NCBI RefSeq assembly: GCF_030704535.1
Contig: NC_081822.1
Span: 36,106,001-36,170,000, forward strand
From: Vitis vinifera
Taxonomy: Eukaryota; Streptophyta; Magnoliopsida; Vitales; Vitaceae
Direction: 5' to 3'
DNA: 64,000 nt
This document shows, one piece after another, positions 31,576-43,800 of this stretch. Numbering within the stretch: position 1 is the stretch's first letter; each line of letters opens with the position of its first letter. Both the position numbers and the translations under genes were made by a program. The notes beneath the pieces are model-generated. The model was given only the letters and a program-made list of their open reading frames with translations. It searched no databases and was not told the origin of the DNA.

Positions 31576-34153
31576 TCAGCTCACAAAGTTCCAATCAAAT
31601 GGGCCGTCCCATTCACCTAAAGAAAAATTGTCCCCCTCCATTCTGCATAAAGCAATCTGGAGTTGTCTGTCCTCATAATTGTCTATATGGGTTGATCCTT
31701 CACACCTGAATGAAGGAATATCTCAGGTCTAACCTCACAAGCTCTCTGCAGCACCGCAGTATCATCACTAGATTCTTCTTCTCAATGGTTGCTCCTTTTA
31801 GAGACAAGTGCTTAATCTTTGGCAGATATGTGACAATGGCGGACGCTTCATTGGCCCCGACGTAGGACTTTGGAAGCATTAGCTGAAAGAAATTCTTGCA
31901 ATGACGACTGATTTGAATGAGGATCTCTGGTACATAATGGGGGGCCCTCCTCAGTCTCAATACTTCAAGATTTTTCCAGTTTCTGATCAGCTTGGGAATG
32001 ACACTTGCATTTTTGAGAGATAGATAACCATGGAGACCGAAAACCTTTAAAGCAGGACACCTGAAAAAACGCAAAGAAAGAGAAACTCTACTGTTTTAAA
32101 AATCGGAAAACTGTTTTTCTAACTCAAAAACATATTTGATAATTTTTTCTATATAGTTTTTTGAGAACTTGTAATGTTCTGAAAATGTATCTTATTTGTT
32201 TCTTAAAGGACATTTAAAGAAATAATTGTATGAAAATAAAGCATCATGGAAAAAAAGTTACTTTTAAGAAATATTTAGAAACAGAGAAAATAAGTTGAAA
32301 ACATTCCAAATTCCCAAATCGACTTTTCTTTTAGAAAACATTAAAGAACTGTTTCTTGAAACAACTCCCCAAAACTATTTTTGGAGAACTGTTGTTGAAA
32401 ATGTTCTCAAATAGGTCTAATTATTTTCCTTTGATAGAAAATTTTAGGTAACTTACTGCTTAGCAGCATACTCCAACCCTTCTTCACTGCAGCGTAGGGC
32501 AGCATAAGAGTAGTAGCACATCTACTGCTGCGATTGACGATGAACTTTATGAATGAAGTGATAGGAATTTCCTTTTGATATTCCTTCATTATCCTGTCTG
32601 CAAATGCCTCGAAGTTTTCTGGAAAAATAAGGTGTTGCCAGCACATAGGATGGAGGGTTGCTTTATACCATGACTTGCATACCAAGGGGACATCCAACAA
32701 CAGTGTCTCCATTCCCACTTTCTGAAATACATTCACCAAACAGTTGATGTTTAACTCCTCCCACTTTCTTCGATCCCCAATCTGAGAAGATGAAACATCT
32801 AGAGTTATTTCTTCTTCATGGATTCAAATTCAATATAAGATGTATCCTATATATTTATATTTATAGATTCATGGCATTATAAGAAAGTTACGGTGTTTGG
32901 GACTCCACACACTTACGAAGTTGATATGATCAGGATGGACTAAGCCTTGTACAGTTTTCCACCAAGATTCTTCGGCTAGAATTTGAAGAAAGCAAAATAT
33001 GGAAATAAAAACAACCTTAGTGAGTTTGGAAGTGTTTCTATTTGGAGTAGTTTTAGTTAGAAGTGTTTTCTATAAAAGAGTTTTTGAAATAATCACCTAT
33101 CAAGTATTGTTTATGCGGAAAGCACTACAAGTGCTTTTCAATTTTTTTTAAAAAATGTTTTCTTAATTTTTTCTAAAGGCTGGTTTTTCTTTTCCAAAAT
33201 CGCTTTTTTTTAGTAAAAGTACTATTTTCTAAGGTTAATGACAAATAGAGAGAGTATTTGATAGTATTTAAAACTCTTTTATCATAAAAATTGCTTTTAG
33301 AGAAAACTCAGATGTTTAGTAAAATTCCGAAAACATTTCTAAAATGTTGAAAAATCACTTATAGTACTTCTTGAAAAAACATTTGATAAATGATGCTCTT
33401 AAAAATATTTCTGAAGAACATATTTTAATTAAAAACATTTCAAATGGAAACAACTTCCTAACACACCCTTAACTTCCATATGGTGGTAATTTTAGAAAAC
33501 GTTTCTAATATTTTTAACACTTCATATTTTTTATCTTTCAAATATTAGAAAAACTAGAAACGTTTTTTGGAATTACTGAAAAATACACTTTTAATGTTAT
33601 AGAATTCATTCGCTTTTGTGTGTTTTCACTAAAGGAAAAATTGCATGCATAAAAGAACTAATAACATAAATATATATACCAGTACTTTGTTGTCGTCAAT
33701 TTTAGGAGAATCATTTGAGAGCTTGGATGAAGTCTCCCCATTATTTTTACCATCATCACCCACCTCCACTGCATTAGTCTCTTTTGTTAGCAAAGCAGTT
33801 GCTTCAAGTACCCGTAAGGGTGCTGGTTCTTCCTCCAAATATATTTCTACACAGTACACTCCAGATCTGCTGGGCACTTCCAACAAAAGTTCCCCCCCCT
33901 CATCATTCTTTATAGGGATCGGTTTATACTCCTGTGAAGAAATAGGATATCTGCATATGATGTTCAACTCAAAATTCTGTCTGGCTATGGCGGTGGTTGC
34001 ATAGATTTTGTCCAACAATCCAGCATAGGTAGTTCCATGGAACACCTTAATAGGCATGACATTCACCTTGGCACCTTCGTAAACAACATCATTCGATTCC
34101 TTTTTCACTCTCCCGTTCCAATAGCAATTCACTGCAACACCCGTCACAGCCAT
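31576..34153 (-). pseudogene. Type B chimeric gene, broken copy (transposase-domain/F-box/LRR)
   Basis: Same three-exon layout as the intact copy at 46245-48667. Exon 34153-33680 encodes the MULE-type N-terminal domain and is identical in protein to its twin. Exon 32781-32457 encodes the F-box but has lost 1 nt near 32,494 (325 nt against 326), so the frame breaks inside the block reading ATTLMLPNRCSEEG in the twin. Exon 3 from 32060 has a net 53-nt deletion near 31,717-31,722, removing the last LRR and shifting the frame again. The first exon can still be read alone to a stop at 33629, giving a 174-residue protein with a hydrophobic tail. It is a pseudogene for the chimera, but the transposase-derived part may still be expressed. 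Confidence 0.8.
33680..34153 (-). other. Exon encoding a MULE-type N-terminal (PB1-like) domain, copy 1
   Basis: 158 codons starting MAVTGVAVNCYWNGRVKK, with FELNIICRYPI in the middle and YCVEIYLEEEPAPL near the end. This is the pattern of the N-terminal domain that precedes the DNA-binding region in many plant MULE transposases. None of the rest of a transposase (MuDR DNA-binding, DDE, SWIM) is nearby. The ATG follows an acceptor (GGTATAG|ATTATGG), and the coding exon can end at CTG|GTATAT in phase 0. The C-terminal part (about residues 120-158) is Ser/Asp/Lys-rich and looks disordered. Confidence 0.75.
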
Positions 34154-34637
34154 AATCTATACCATTCAGAGCCACAATATTAGAGAAACTATTGGGCATA
34201 TAGAATTTAGATAACAAATGGCTAGAAAAAGTAATCGAAATGACTGAAATTTTGTCTAAATTTCAGTGATTTTCAGCAAGAATTTAAAGCAATTGGTCAT
34301 CAAACATACTGACCAAACTGTAAGTATTTTCAACAAATCATTCACACAGACCACAACTGCAATCCAACCCAAATATAAATGGGTTCTCAAACCCATTTCT
34401 GTGTAGAATTTTCTAACTGTTTTACATCAATTTTCATTACTCCATTAATATAAGATATTATATTTTCTGAGGTTGCTCGCTTCGAAAAATGACCGGATTG
34501 GTGGATTGATGCTTGAACCTCATCCGTGAACTAAAATTCAACCAAAGAGAAAAACCGACCACTAGCCAAATATTGAGTACATGCAGCAAAATCTTCACAA
34601 ATGAAGAGAAAGAAGAAATGTAAAACAATGGACTTAC

Positions 34638-34710
34638 CTGAAGGTGATGAGAAACTGAAGCAACAAAAGCAGTGGGGAGAACTCAGAGGAGAAAGAGAGA
34701 GAGAGAGTAA
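34638..34710 (-). other. Putative non-coding first exon of type B gene, copy 1
   Basis: Minus strand: CTTCAGTTTCTCATCACCTTCAG|GTAAGT, read here as the core CTTCAGTTTCTCA plus donor AG|GTAAGT at 34638/34637. A GA-rich tract (34,688-34,706) and the family promoter-side block CTTAGAATAAAG lie just upstream. An identical copy is at 49152. Confidence 0.6.
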
Positions 34711-35317
34711 AGTTAATCAAATCAGTGAGAATTTTCTTTTGCAATTTAAAAGCACATGTTCTTTATTCTAAGGAGCTCCTGCTGAAGCTTCCTTGTGGGA
34801 TTGGCTGAAGAATAAAGAAGGAAAAGCAAAAGGAAAAAGAAAATAGAAGAATAAAAAAAAGGGAAAAACCTTTTAGGCACAAATGTTTACATCCCTCTTT
34901 AAATTGTGTAATATCTCATCATGATTTTTTATTTTATTTTATGAGAATTACTTTCCATATTCTAATTCTTCTTCGAGAAAAAAGAAAAAAGGCTCAATGC
35001 TCAATGCCCATAAGCTCCATCAGATAATGCTTAATGCATGATTGATCTTTTGCATTAAGATATCAAGTAAACAAAGTGGAAGACAATTACCAATAGAAGC
35101 CAAAAGTCAAATATAATTATATGTTTAGTTGAAAGCAATATTTATAAAGACATTACACAAAAGTCGAACAATATTAGCATATTTTGCAGTCTAGGTAGAG
35201 CAGCATTAACTCTTCAGAGTCACTAATAATTTGTCTTACATTACATAAAGAGGCACGCAAGCGAGTTTTTCATAGCGCTTTAGCTTATTAACAAGCCCAC
35301 CTGAACCTCAACTGAAA
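34711..35317. other. Spacer between type B promoter and type A gene 6
   Basis: AT-rich and nearly identical to 49,225-49,831. It includes the block GAAGCTTCCTTGTGGGATTG shared with the other promoters and, to the right, the 3' flank of gene 6. No gene was seen. Confidence 0.6.
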
Positions 35318-36382
35318 TCACAAACCGTCAAACAAATCATCATAATCGAATAAATCATAAACACAGTCATCGTGATTAATTTGATCGCAGTATAGCTCAT
35401 GGTCAAGCCTGCGGTCACGCAGATAACTGGTTCCTATCTCAGGTATTATGCCCGACCCTTCACACATGAATACAGGAATATGTGAAGCAAGCTCCAATAT
35501 CTCGGCATCATCATCACAAAAACCAAAGCACTTCCTGACGTCTAAATGAACAAGCTTTTTGCAGCCCTGCAATATCATCACTAGAGCTTCCTTCTCAAAA
35601 AATGAGTAATGTAGATCCAAGTACTTGAGTCTTGGCAGTGAGGCCACAATGGCCGATGCTTCATCTTTCTCAATGGAGGCATGTGGAGCTGATAGCCAAA
35701 TGAAGTTGTTGCAGTGAAGACCGATCTGTGGTAGGACAGATTTCATGTGAAATAGCCCTACATGAAATTTCCCTAGTCTCATCAGTTCCAAGCTTTTCCA
35801 CTTGCTTAGTTTTGGAATAATATCTTCCATAGAAAAATTATTAAAAACCACATCCAAAGCCTTTAATCTGGGACACCTACAAATCACAATTCACTTCATA
35901 TGAAGCCACTTCTTGAATTTTGGAAAATTTTAAGATCCACAAGTACTGCTCTGTAGAACTATAACTTAAAGTCAAAATGATGATGTTTTTCAATATAATA
36001 ATGTAAAAGCCAAGATGCCTTACTCGTTTGCAATATACTCCAGTGCCTCCTCGGTGCAGTCTTTGGGGAGTTTGATGATTGTGGCACATCCACAGCTACG
36101 GTTAACTATGAACCTCATGAATGCAGTGACAGACAAGTTTTCTTGATATGTAGTCACTAACCTCTCTGAAAAGCCCCTGTCGGGGCTGTCTTCTCCCCAT
36201 ATATCGTCAGGTTTGATGTATTCAGGAAAAATAAGATCCTCCCAGCACTGAGGTTCGCGGCTCGCTTTATACCAAGGCTTGCATACAAAGGGAACATCCA
36301 ACAACAACGACTCCATTCCCACTCTTCCAAACACATTCACTAAAATATCCATGTTTAACGCCTCCCATTTTCGTTCCTCCAT
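35318..36382 (-). CDS. F-box/LRR-repeat protein, type A gene 6
   Basis: 305 residues from exons 36382-36024 (359 nt) and 35876-35318 (559 nt). It starts MEERKWEALNMDILVNVFGR after a TTAG acceptor. The F-box (ILVNVFGRVGMESLLLDVP, FVCKPWYKASREPQCWEDL) is followed by the family block FIVNRSCGCATIIKLPKDC. The donor is GA|GTAAGG and the acceptor TTTGTAG|GTGTCC. LRRs in exon 2: CPRLKALDVVF, WKSLELMRLGKF, LPRLKYLDLHYSFF, CKKLVHLDVRKCFGF. The C-terminus is long and acidic (DDCVYDLFDYDDLFDGL), unlike genes 1 and 3. The LRR exon protein is identical to that of gene 8, while the F-box exons differ at several residues. The role as SCF substrate receptor is inferred from the family. Confidence 0.87.
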
Positions 36383-37404
36383 CTAAGAGAGCAAATTAAA
36401 AATCACATCCCAAATTTTCCGTCTTTTTAATGCTATTTCATTCTGGTTTTTGTTGGAATATTTTCAAGAAAAAGTTGCATGCATATAGGTTAAATGCGAG
36501 TCTATGTTAAAATAACAGCCCCATGAAACCACATATATCTTAAGATATTGCAATTTTCAGGTAAACAAAACCGAGAATAGAGAATATAAGCTATACTATA
36601 CATAGAACTAATGCATCATAAGATGTGTTCAGTATTTAAATGCCCAAGTCGGAATGAATAAGAACGACAATGGCAATGAATCAAAATTCTAAGTGCAAGA
36701 GTGGATAATGAAAATCCTTGTAAGTACAAGTTTGAATTCTATGATAATCAACATCTTATTCTTATTGTTAATTCTAATCCAAATGCCCTAATGAACATAG
36801 AACGAAATATTTTTCCTACTCTCATTATCGATTTCAGCATTCAATGTGCCCAAGGATCCATACACAACTAGACAAAAGAAATTTTTTATCCCAAATATGC
36901 CAAGGATCCATACACAACTAGACAAAAGGAATTTTTTTTATCTAAATATCATCGATTCTCAATTGAGATTCTAAAGGAATTGGTCCATAATGAATGTAAA
37001 AAATTTGTGAAAATAACCAATATATCATACAGGCCTCATGCTTTGTTTGGTACAATTTACGATCTAAAGTAGATTCTAAATTAATGGAACAACACCCATC
37101 TTCCAACAAAACTGAAAATTGAAAAATTAGCCCAATAATATCATACAAAATAATAAGCAGCAACTGGCAAAGAACGATTGCATATATATATATATATATA
37201 TGTATGAATGAGGTTGATGGATAGAAGCTTGAACCTCAAATCGATCCAACTCAACATGGGGAATTTGATTATCAATTTAGATTTTTATTCCATCAACTAA
37301 AATTAAACATTTCAAAAGCAAAAAAATACTAAGAAAGAAGAAAAAAAATTGCAACAAAATTTGATGAATGAAGAGAAAGAAGAAATGCAAAATAATGGAT
37401 TTAC

Positions 37405-37480
37405 CTAAAGCTAATCTGTGAGAAACTGAAGCGGCAGCAAGAGTTGTGGGGTGATCTCAGTGACCAAGGAGAGGGTAAAG
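37405..37480 (-). other. Putative non-coding first exon of type A gene 6
   Basis: Minus strand: the core CTTCAGTTTCTCACAG followed by GCTTTAG|GTAAAT, with the donor at 37405/37404. The same cassette lies at 56943 upstream of gene 9, and a diverged one with a destroyed donor lies at about 51245 upstream of gene 8. Confidence 0.6.
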
Positions 37481-38519
37481 GTTATAAAATCAGTGAGGCT
37501 TGTCTTCGTTGACTTGACTAAAGACCAAAGAGAGAAGACCGCGACAAAGCCCAAAAAAAAAAAAAAAATTAATGATTTTTCCTCACATCCACCAAGTTAC
37601 ACCATTAAAAAAAAATTATTTTTAAAAGTTTTACGACAAGCGCTGTTTTTTAAAATAGGAAACAAAAAATAGTTTTTAAATGTTTTTTTTAAAACAATGA
37701 TGTTTGGAAGGATACTTTAAAAAATAGGTTTTTAAAATAAAAAAACAAGAAACTTGTTTGAATGAAAGAATTTATATTGTTTTTAAAAATAATGTCTTAC
37801 TTTTATTTTATAAATTTGATTTATAATAATATGAAATTAAATTCAAGTTAAGTCTTATTAAAAAATAAAAATTAAATATACGTATAATTTAAAGATAAAT
37901 ATATTTTTTAAAATTATGAAACAATTTTTTTTATTCTAGTGAAACAAAAATTACTATAAGATAAAAATAATTTTAATATTTATTTTTAATAAAAATAAAA
38001 TAATTAATTTTATTATTATTTTTAATTTATTGTTTGATCTTATGCATGTTTTTAAAAATTGAAGCCTTATTGAAAATAAAAATAATTTTGTAATTACAAA
38101 TTAATTAAAAAAATAAATAGTTTTTAGTAAAACATAAATAGAAATATTATAATAAAATCATAAATTATATTTTTAGTAGAACATATACTATTTTATGATA
38201 TGTTAGAAACATAAGGATATTAATATCTTTGCATTTTTTTTTGGTTAAAAATGAATAACGAATAAAATTTTACCTTTTTAATATATAAATGAGTCAATTT
38301 TTTATATTATATATGCACACATTTAGTACTCAATTTTAAACATAATATTTTAGAATATTTTGATTTAATATATATAATTAATTGGATTGGTTTTCTATTG
38401 CAAATTATTCATAAAAAATGAAAAAAAATTATTAAAAAAGTTAAAGCATTAATTATGTTTTACTCAATTTATATTCTATTTACTTAGTGATTTTTTTTTT
38501 TTTAAAAAAAACTGTTGTA

Positions 38520-39000
38520 TGTATAAATAATAATGAAGTCATGACTCATGGTATATCAGTTTTTCTCTCTTATTTATTTTTCAATGATTAGACTTATTTT
38601 TTAGTTTTAAATTATTTTAAAAAATTATTAAACTCATTAATAAATTCAATAAAAAACATTGATTTGAAGTTCATTTTTTTAATGGAAAAATTTATAAAAT
38701 TTTAATGAATTCAACACATTAACTCTTATTTAATTCGAAGTTTATTTGCCTAATGAAAAAAAATCGAAAAATAATGATTTTATATAAAAAAAAGAAACAA
38801 TAGAGTTGTTTTAAACCAATTTTTGTTCATAATTTTTTTTTTGTATTAAATGAGGTTATTATTTAAATTTTAAATTATTTTTAAAAATTAGTAGAATTGT
38901 TAACAAATCCAATACATTATGTCTTGTTTAATTTGGAGTTAATTTGTTTAACAAAAAAAAAATCAAAAAATAATAATTATATGTAGAAGAGAAATATTAG
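38520..39000. repeat. AT-rich tandem array, period about 185 bp, copy-number variable
   Basis: Repeated phrases are TTTTAAATTATTTTTAAAAATTA, 'AACAAATCCAATACATTA' / 'AATGAATTCAACACATTA', 'AATTTGGAGTT' / 'AATTCGAAGTT' and 'AAAAATAATGATTTTATAT'. The S3 copy (about 58,060-58,640) has roughly 117 bp more, close to one partial unit, so slippage or unequal exchange changed copy number after duplication. Confidence 0.65.
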
Positions 39001-39267
39001 AATATGCATGTGTTTTTATTATCTTTAAAACTTGTTAAAAACAATTTTTACTTGTTTTTTTATTTTAATTTGTTTTTAAAAATTGGAAACAAAGAATAAT
39101 AACCAAACAGTGTTATGAATTTTTAAAAATTATTTTATGTTTTTAAAAATAGAAAATAATTTTTAAAATATTTTCTTCTTTTAAATAATTTCAAGAGCCA
39201 AAACATAGCTTTAGAGTGTGTGCTAAATATCATTGATTTTCATGGATCATATTATGAAGAAATTAAT

Positions 39268-39303
<36 letters not shown>

Positions 39304-39407
39304 ATAATGATATTGATGGATTGAAGCTTGAACCTCATATAGATCTAACTAGTGCAGCAAAATTTGATGAACGAAGAGAAGTAAGAAATGTAAAATGATG
39401 GATATAC

Positions 39408-39470
39408 CTAAGCTGATGAGATCGAAACTGAAGCAGCAAGAGTCGTGGGGAGAGCTTTATATAGATCCAA
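39408..39470 (-). other. First-exon cassette in S2 (distal copy 1)
   Basis: Minus strand: CTGCTTCAGTTTCGATCTC...GCTTAG|GTATAT, donor at 39408/39407. Same element as at 28577 (split by a solo LTR) and 59055. With 37405 and 39620 it makes three candidate first exons in front of gene 6. Confidence 0.5.
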
Positions 39471-39619
39471 CTCAACGTGAGGAATTTTGACCATCACAGA
39501 TCTAATATTCTTAGTCTATCAACTAAATTTCAAAACCCAAAATAAAAAAGAAGAAAAATTTGCAGCAAAATTTGACGAATGAAGAGAAATTAAGAAGAAA
39601 AGTAAAATAATGGACATAC

Positions 39620-39690
39620 CCGAAGTTGATCTATGAGAAACCGAAGCAGCAACAGTAATGGGGATATCTCTGTTTGAGAGCGATTAAAGG
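39620..39690 (-). other. First-exon cassette in S2 (distal copy 2)
   Basis: Minus strand: GCTTCGGTTTCTCATAG then ACTTCGG|GTATGT, donor at 39620/39619. Also present at 29525 (S1) and 59267 (S3). Confidence 0.5.
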
Positions 39691-40810
39691 TTGCAGACTG
39701 AAGACTAAAGGGAGAGTAGTCCGAAAAGGAAATGATTTTTCCTCCCATCCACTAAGATAATACACTATTAAAACTTTATCCCCTTTTAAAAGTGATATAT
39801 AAATTTGAACTTTGAAGGTCTGGAAATGGATACCTCTCCTTAGTTTAATTATTAATTGGTCAATTTAATGTGGACAAGGGGCATCTGCTATGACAGCAAC
39901 CATGGGCTCCCTTCTGCTTAGTGCTTAAGCTCTCTTCTGGGATAGGCTGAAGAGTAAAGAAGAAAAAGGAAAAGTTAAAAAAGGAAGAGTAAAGAAGGAA
40001 AAGGGAAAGGGAAAGTTAAAAAAAAGGAGAAAAATAAGGGGAGATAGAATAATAATAGTAGATGGGAAATCCTTGGAAGTTAATTTTGGAAATACAAAGT
40101 GGATTGTATTAGATTTTTAATTATAATTTAGTTACATTTGAATTAAGGAGATGAAAAACTTAATGCTATGTTTTGTTGGAATAGAGTTTGAGAAAGAAAA
40201 TAGAGGAAAAAACAAAAGGAAAGAAATATGAAAAATTATAAAAATTTTCTTTTATTTAAGTGTTAATGAAAAAAATTTAAAATAAAATAAATAAATTTAT
40301 GATCAAAAATGGACTTTTTCCTAAATCTTTCCATCTTTTCTCAAGAAAAATATAGAGATGATATTTTAAGATATTTTATTTTTTTTCTTGACTTTTTTTT
40401 TTTTTTGACTTTTTATGATATCAATGTTAGAGTACATGATATGTATTATTAGCTCTAATCTTTTAAGTATTTTGAAAATTGATTGTTTAATATAGTCTTA
40501 AAGTCTTGTTTGACATGAGGTCATATATTTGAACCTCAATGTGTGCATATTTATTATTAATCCTAAAATTGCTACTTTTTTCCTTAACTTATTAAGTATA
40601 TATATATTTTTTTATAAGTAAAGAGAAAAATATTAAACAGAAAGAAGAGACACCAAACTAGTGCCCTCTAGGTATACAGGGAGTATACAAAAGCAGTCCA
40701 TAGACTCCAAACCAAGGAAGGGGAAAAAACAACCCCTACCCTTACTTAGATCCTAGCCACTCAAAAAAGCTAACAAGAGAACAAGGGTTCAAAACTATAA
40801 ACACCCTAAC

Positions 40811-43800
40811 CTAAGACCACATATTACATATAAAAGAATGTTTTAGCCTTTGGAGTGAAAACACCTCATCCCCAAAAGCCAACAAATTTCTTTCCTTCCA
40901 TATTGACCAAAATATACATAAGGGGGCCATTTGCCACGCCTTTTTACAAGTTTTCCCCACAAACGCTCTATGCCATCTAAGGAGAGTTTCCTTAACTAAA
41001 CTAGAGAGAACCCAAGCCACACCAAAGAGAAAAAAAGAAGATTCCACAATGCCCGCGTCTTAACACAATGAAGTAAAAGGTGATCCACCGTTTTTGCTTC
41101 AGAAAGGCAAAGAAAACACCTATTTGCCAAAGAGTACCCCCTCCTCTGGAGTTGCTCCAAAGTTAAGATTTTGCCTCAGGAGGCTTCCCAAGCGAAGAAA
41201 GCTACCTTAGGAGGCATATACGCTCTCCAAATACTATCATAAGATAACAAAGCAGATCCTCTAGGCTCCAGAATAGAATAGAACGACTTGACTGACAAAT
41301 CTCCACTTCTAGATGCTATCCAAACCACCTTATCCTTGTCCTCCCTTTGCACCCTAAAGGCTTGGATTTTTAGCATAAACCGTTCCACCATCTCAATTTC
41401 CTAATCATTAAGCGCCCTTGAGAAAAGAGGGGTCCAACCATCCCCTACACCATCTGGGTTCCACACATCCGATACCCAAGCATCTTTAGCCAGGGAAATG
41501 GCAAGTAAAGAAAGGAAGGACTCACAAAAAGGGCTCATCTCCACACCGGTTATCCTTCTAGAATCTCACTCTCCTACCATTACCCACGCGGTAGGCTAAA
41601 CTGCTATTCATACCCAACCACTCATTTCTAATAACTTTCCAAAGCCCTACTCCATGCATCCCACTTATGGCTCGAGTACACCATCCCCCATCCTCTACTT
41701 CATATTTTTGACTGATCGCTTGCTTCCACAAAGCCTCACTTTCAATGGCAAAGCGCCAATTCCACTTACTAAAGAGAGCTTTATTCATCAAAGCTAAATT
41801 TCTCACCCCCAAACCACATTTCTTTCTTTCCAGACAAACCAAGTTCCACCTAACAAGATGTGGCCTCTGTTCAAGTGCACCTCCTTCCCATAGGAAGTCC
41901 CTTTGAATCTTCTCCAACCTTAGCCTTACTTTTCTGGGAAATAAGAAAAGAGACATGAAGTAAACCAACAAACTAGATAGAGTGCTCCAAATTAGGGTGA
42001 GTCTTCCCCATTTTGATGTATTTTGTCTCTTCCACATAGCCAGCCTTTTCCAAAACCTCTCTTCAACACTATTCCATACCACCTCTGATTTGAAGGGTGC
42101 CCTCAAAGGCAAACCCAAATAACAAGAAGGCAAACCACCCACTTTACAACCCAATTCCAAAGCTAAATCCTTTATATTATTCACCATCCCCACCGGAATA
42201 AGCTCACTCTTGTCCAAGTTAACTCTCAATCTTAAGTAAGCCTCAAACCACATGAGAAGTCAGCTTAGATTAGTCAACTAATCCCGAGACTCCTCATAAA
42301 ACACCAAGGTGTCATCCGCAAAAAGCAAGTGAGATATCAGAATCCCTTTTCCACCCCTACCTCTTACCCTTCACCCTGATAAAAAGCCCCCACTAATGGC
42401 CCTTCTTTCTCATTAAGCAACTAAACACCTCCATAACTATCACGAACAGATAAGGGGATAGGGGGTCTCCTTGTCTCAAACCCATTGAACTTTGGAAAAA
42501 TCCCGAGGGAGAACCATTTATAAGAATAGAGTATCTTACAGTAGAGATACACCGCTCTATCCACTTAATCCATTTCTCCCCAAAGCCCATTTTTTTTTAG
42601 CACCACCAACAAGAACTTCCAGTAGACGTGATCATAGGCCTTCTCTATATCCAATTTGCACATCACACCCCTTTGATTGCTTTTCAACCTAGAATCCACA
42701 ACCTCATTTGCAATCAAAACTGCATCAAGAATTTATCTACCCTCCACAAAGGCATTTTGGGGTTCCGAAATCACTTTTCCCATTACCTTCTTGATTCTAT
42801 TTGCCAACACCTTGGCTAACAACTTGTAAAGGCTTCCCACAAGGCTAATCGGTTTGAAATCTTTCAAATCTTCTACACCTCCCTTCTTAGGGACTAAAAC
42901 CAAGAAGGTGGCATTTAGAGATTTAACAAATCTCCTCCTTTCATGAAATTCTCTATAAAAGCCCATAATCTCAATCTTTACCACATCCCACCCAAAAAGC
43001 CAAAACGCCATGGTAAATCCATCTGACCCCAGGACTTTGTCTTTGATTAGATTTGTAAGAGCTTCAAACATCTTTTCCTCCGAGAAATGATTTTCCAACC
43101 CCTCAACCTTACTGTTATCTAACCCCATAAAAGACAACCTGTCGATACTAGGGCGCCACCCTTCTTCTTTCGAGTACAACTTTTGAAATGCCCCCACCAC
43201 ACTGTTTTTTAAATTATTTTCCTCTGAGTGCCAACAACCATTAACTTTCAACTTGGACATCTAATTTCTTCTACTATGAGCATTTGCCATCCTATTAAAA
43301 AATCTGGTATTATTGTCCCCCTCCTTCAACCACAACTCCTTAGACTTCTGCCTCCAAAAAATCTCTTTCCTCATCACCCAAGACTTGTAGGCCTCCCTTG
43401 CTCCATTTCTTGCTTCACATTCTTCCATATTTAAAGCTGCATATTTCTCCTTTTCATCTCAATACTCAACCTACATTAGAGCTTCACCATTTTTAGTCTT
43501 AACGAGCCCAAACTCTTCTTTATTCCAAATCTTTAGAATATTTTTAAGGGCCCTCAATTTAGCATCTAAAATGTAGCTGGATGTCCCTATAAAATTTAAA
43601 CCCTTCCACCACATCTTCATCCTGTCTTTGAAACCCTTCTCCTCCAACCACATATTCTCAAATTTGAAAGGGGAAGGTCCCCTTTTCAACCCTCCTCTCG
43701 GGAAGTGATCCAAGACAAGTCTGGGAAGAATACTCTGCACAACCCCATTGCATAGATTATCCCAGTTGTCCGTCACTAAGAACCTATCCAACCTCGATTG

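Larger units (their letters stand above)
36383..39149. repeat. 5' spacer of type A gene 6 (second copy at 55,928-58,819)
   Basis: Nearly identical to the region upstream of gene 9. It holds a first-exon cassette at 37405, a TA microsatellite (about 37,181-37,202), an unusual A/T homopolymer-rich stretch (37,550-38,500) and a tandem array with period near 185 bp (38,520-39,000). No gene was seen; a 73-codon frame at 37451-37672 is chance. Confidence 0.75.
39150..40602. repeat. Second copy (S2) of the spacer/first-exon segment
   Basis: Homologous to S1 (28,345-30,580) and S3 (58,820-60,253). It carries two more first-exon cassettes (donor sides at 39408 and 39620), without the solo LTR and without the 124-bp duplication. 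A TA microsatellite lies at about 39,271-39,300. It ends at the LINE insertion point. Confidence 0.85.

Noticed and set aside
35877-36089. 70-codon minus-strand ORFs at gene 6, 8 and 9 introns (also 50391-50603 and 55422-55634)
   Set aside because: They are out-of-frame readings across the exon 1 donor and the intron. Their conservation is explained by the recent duplication.
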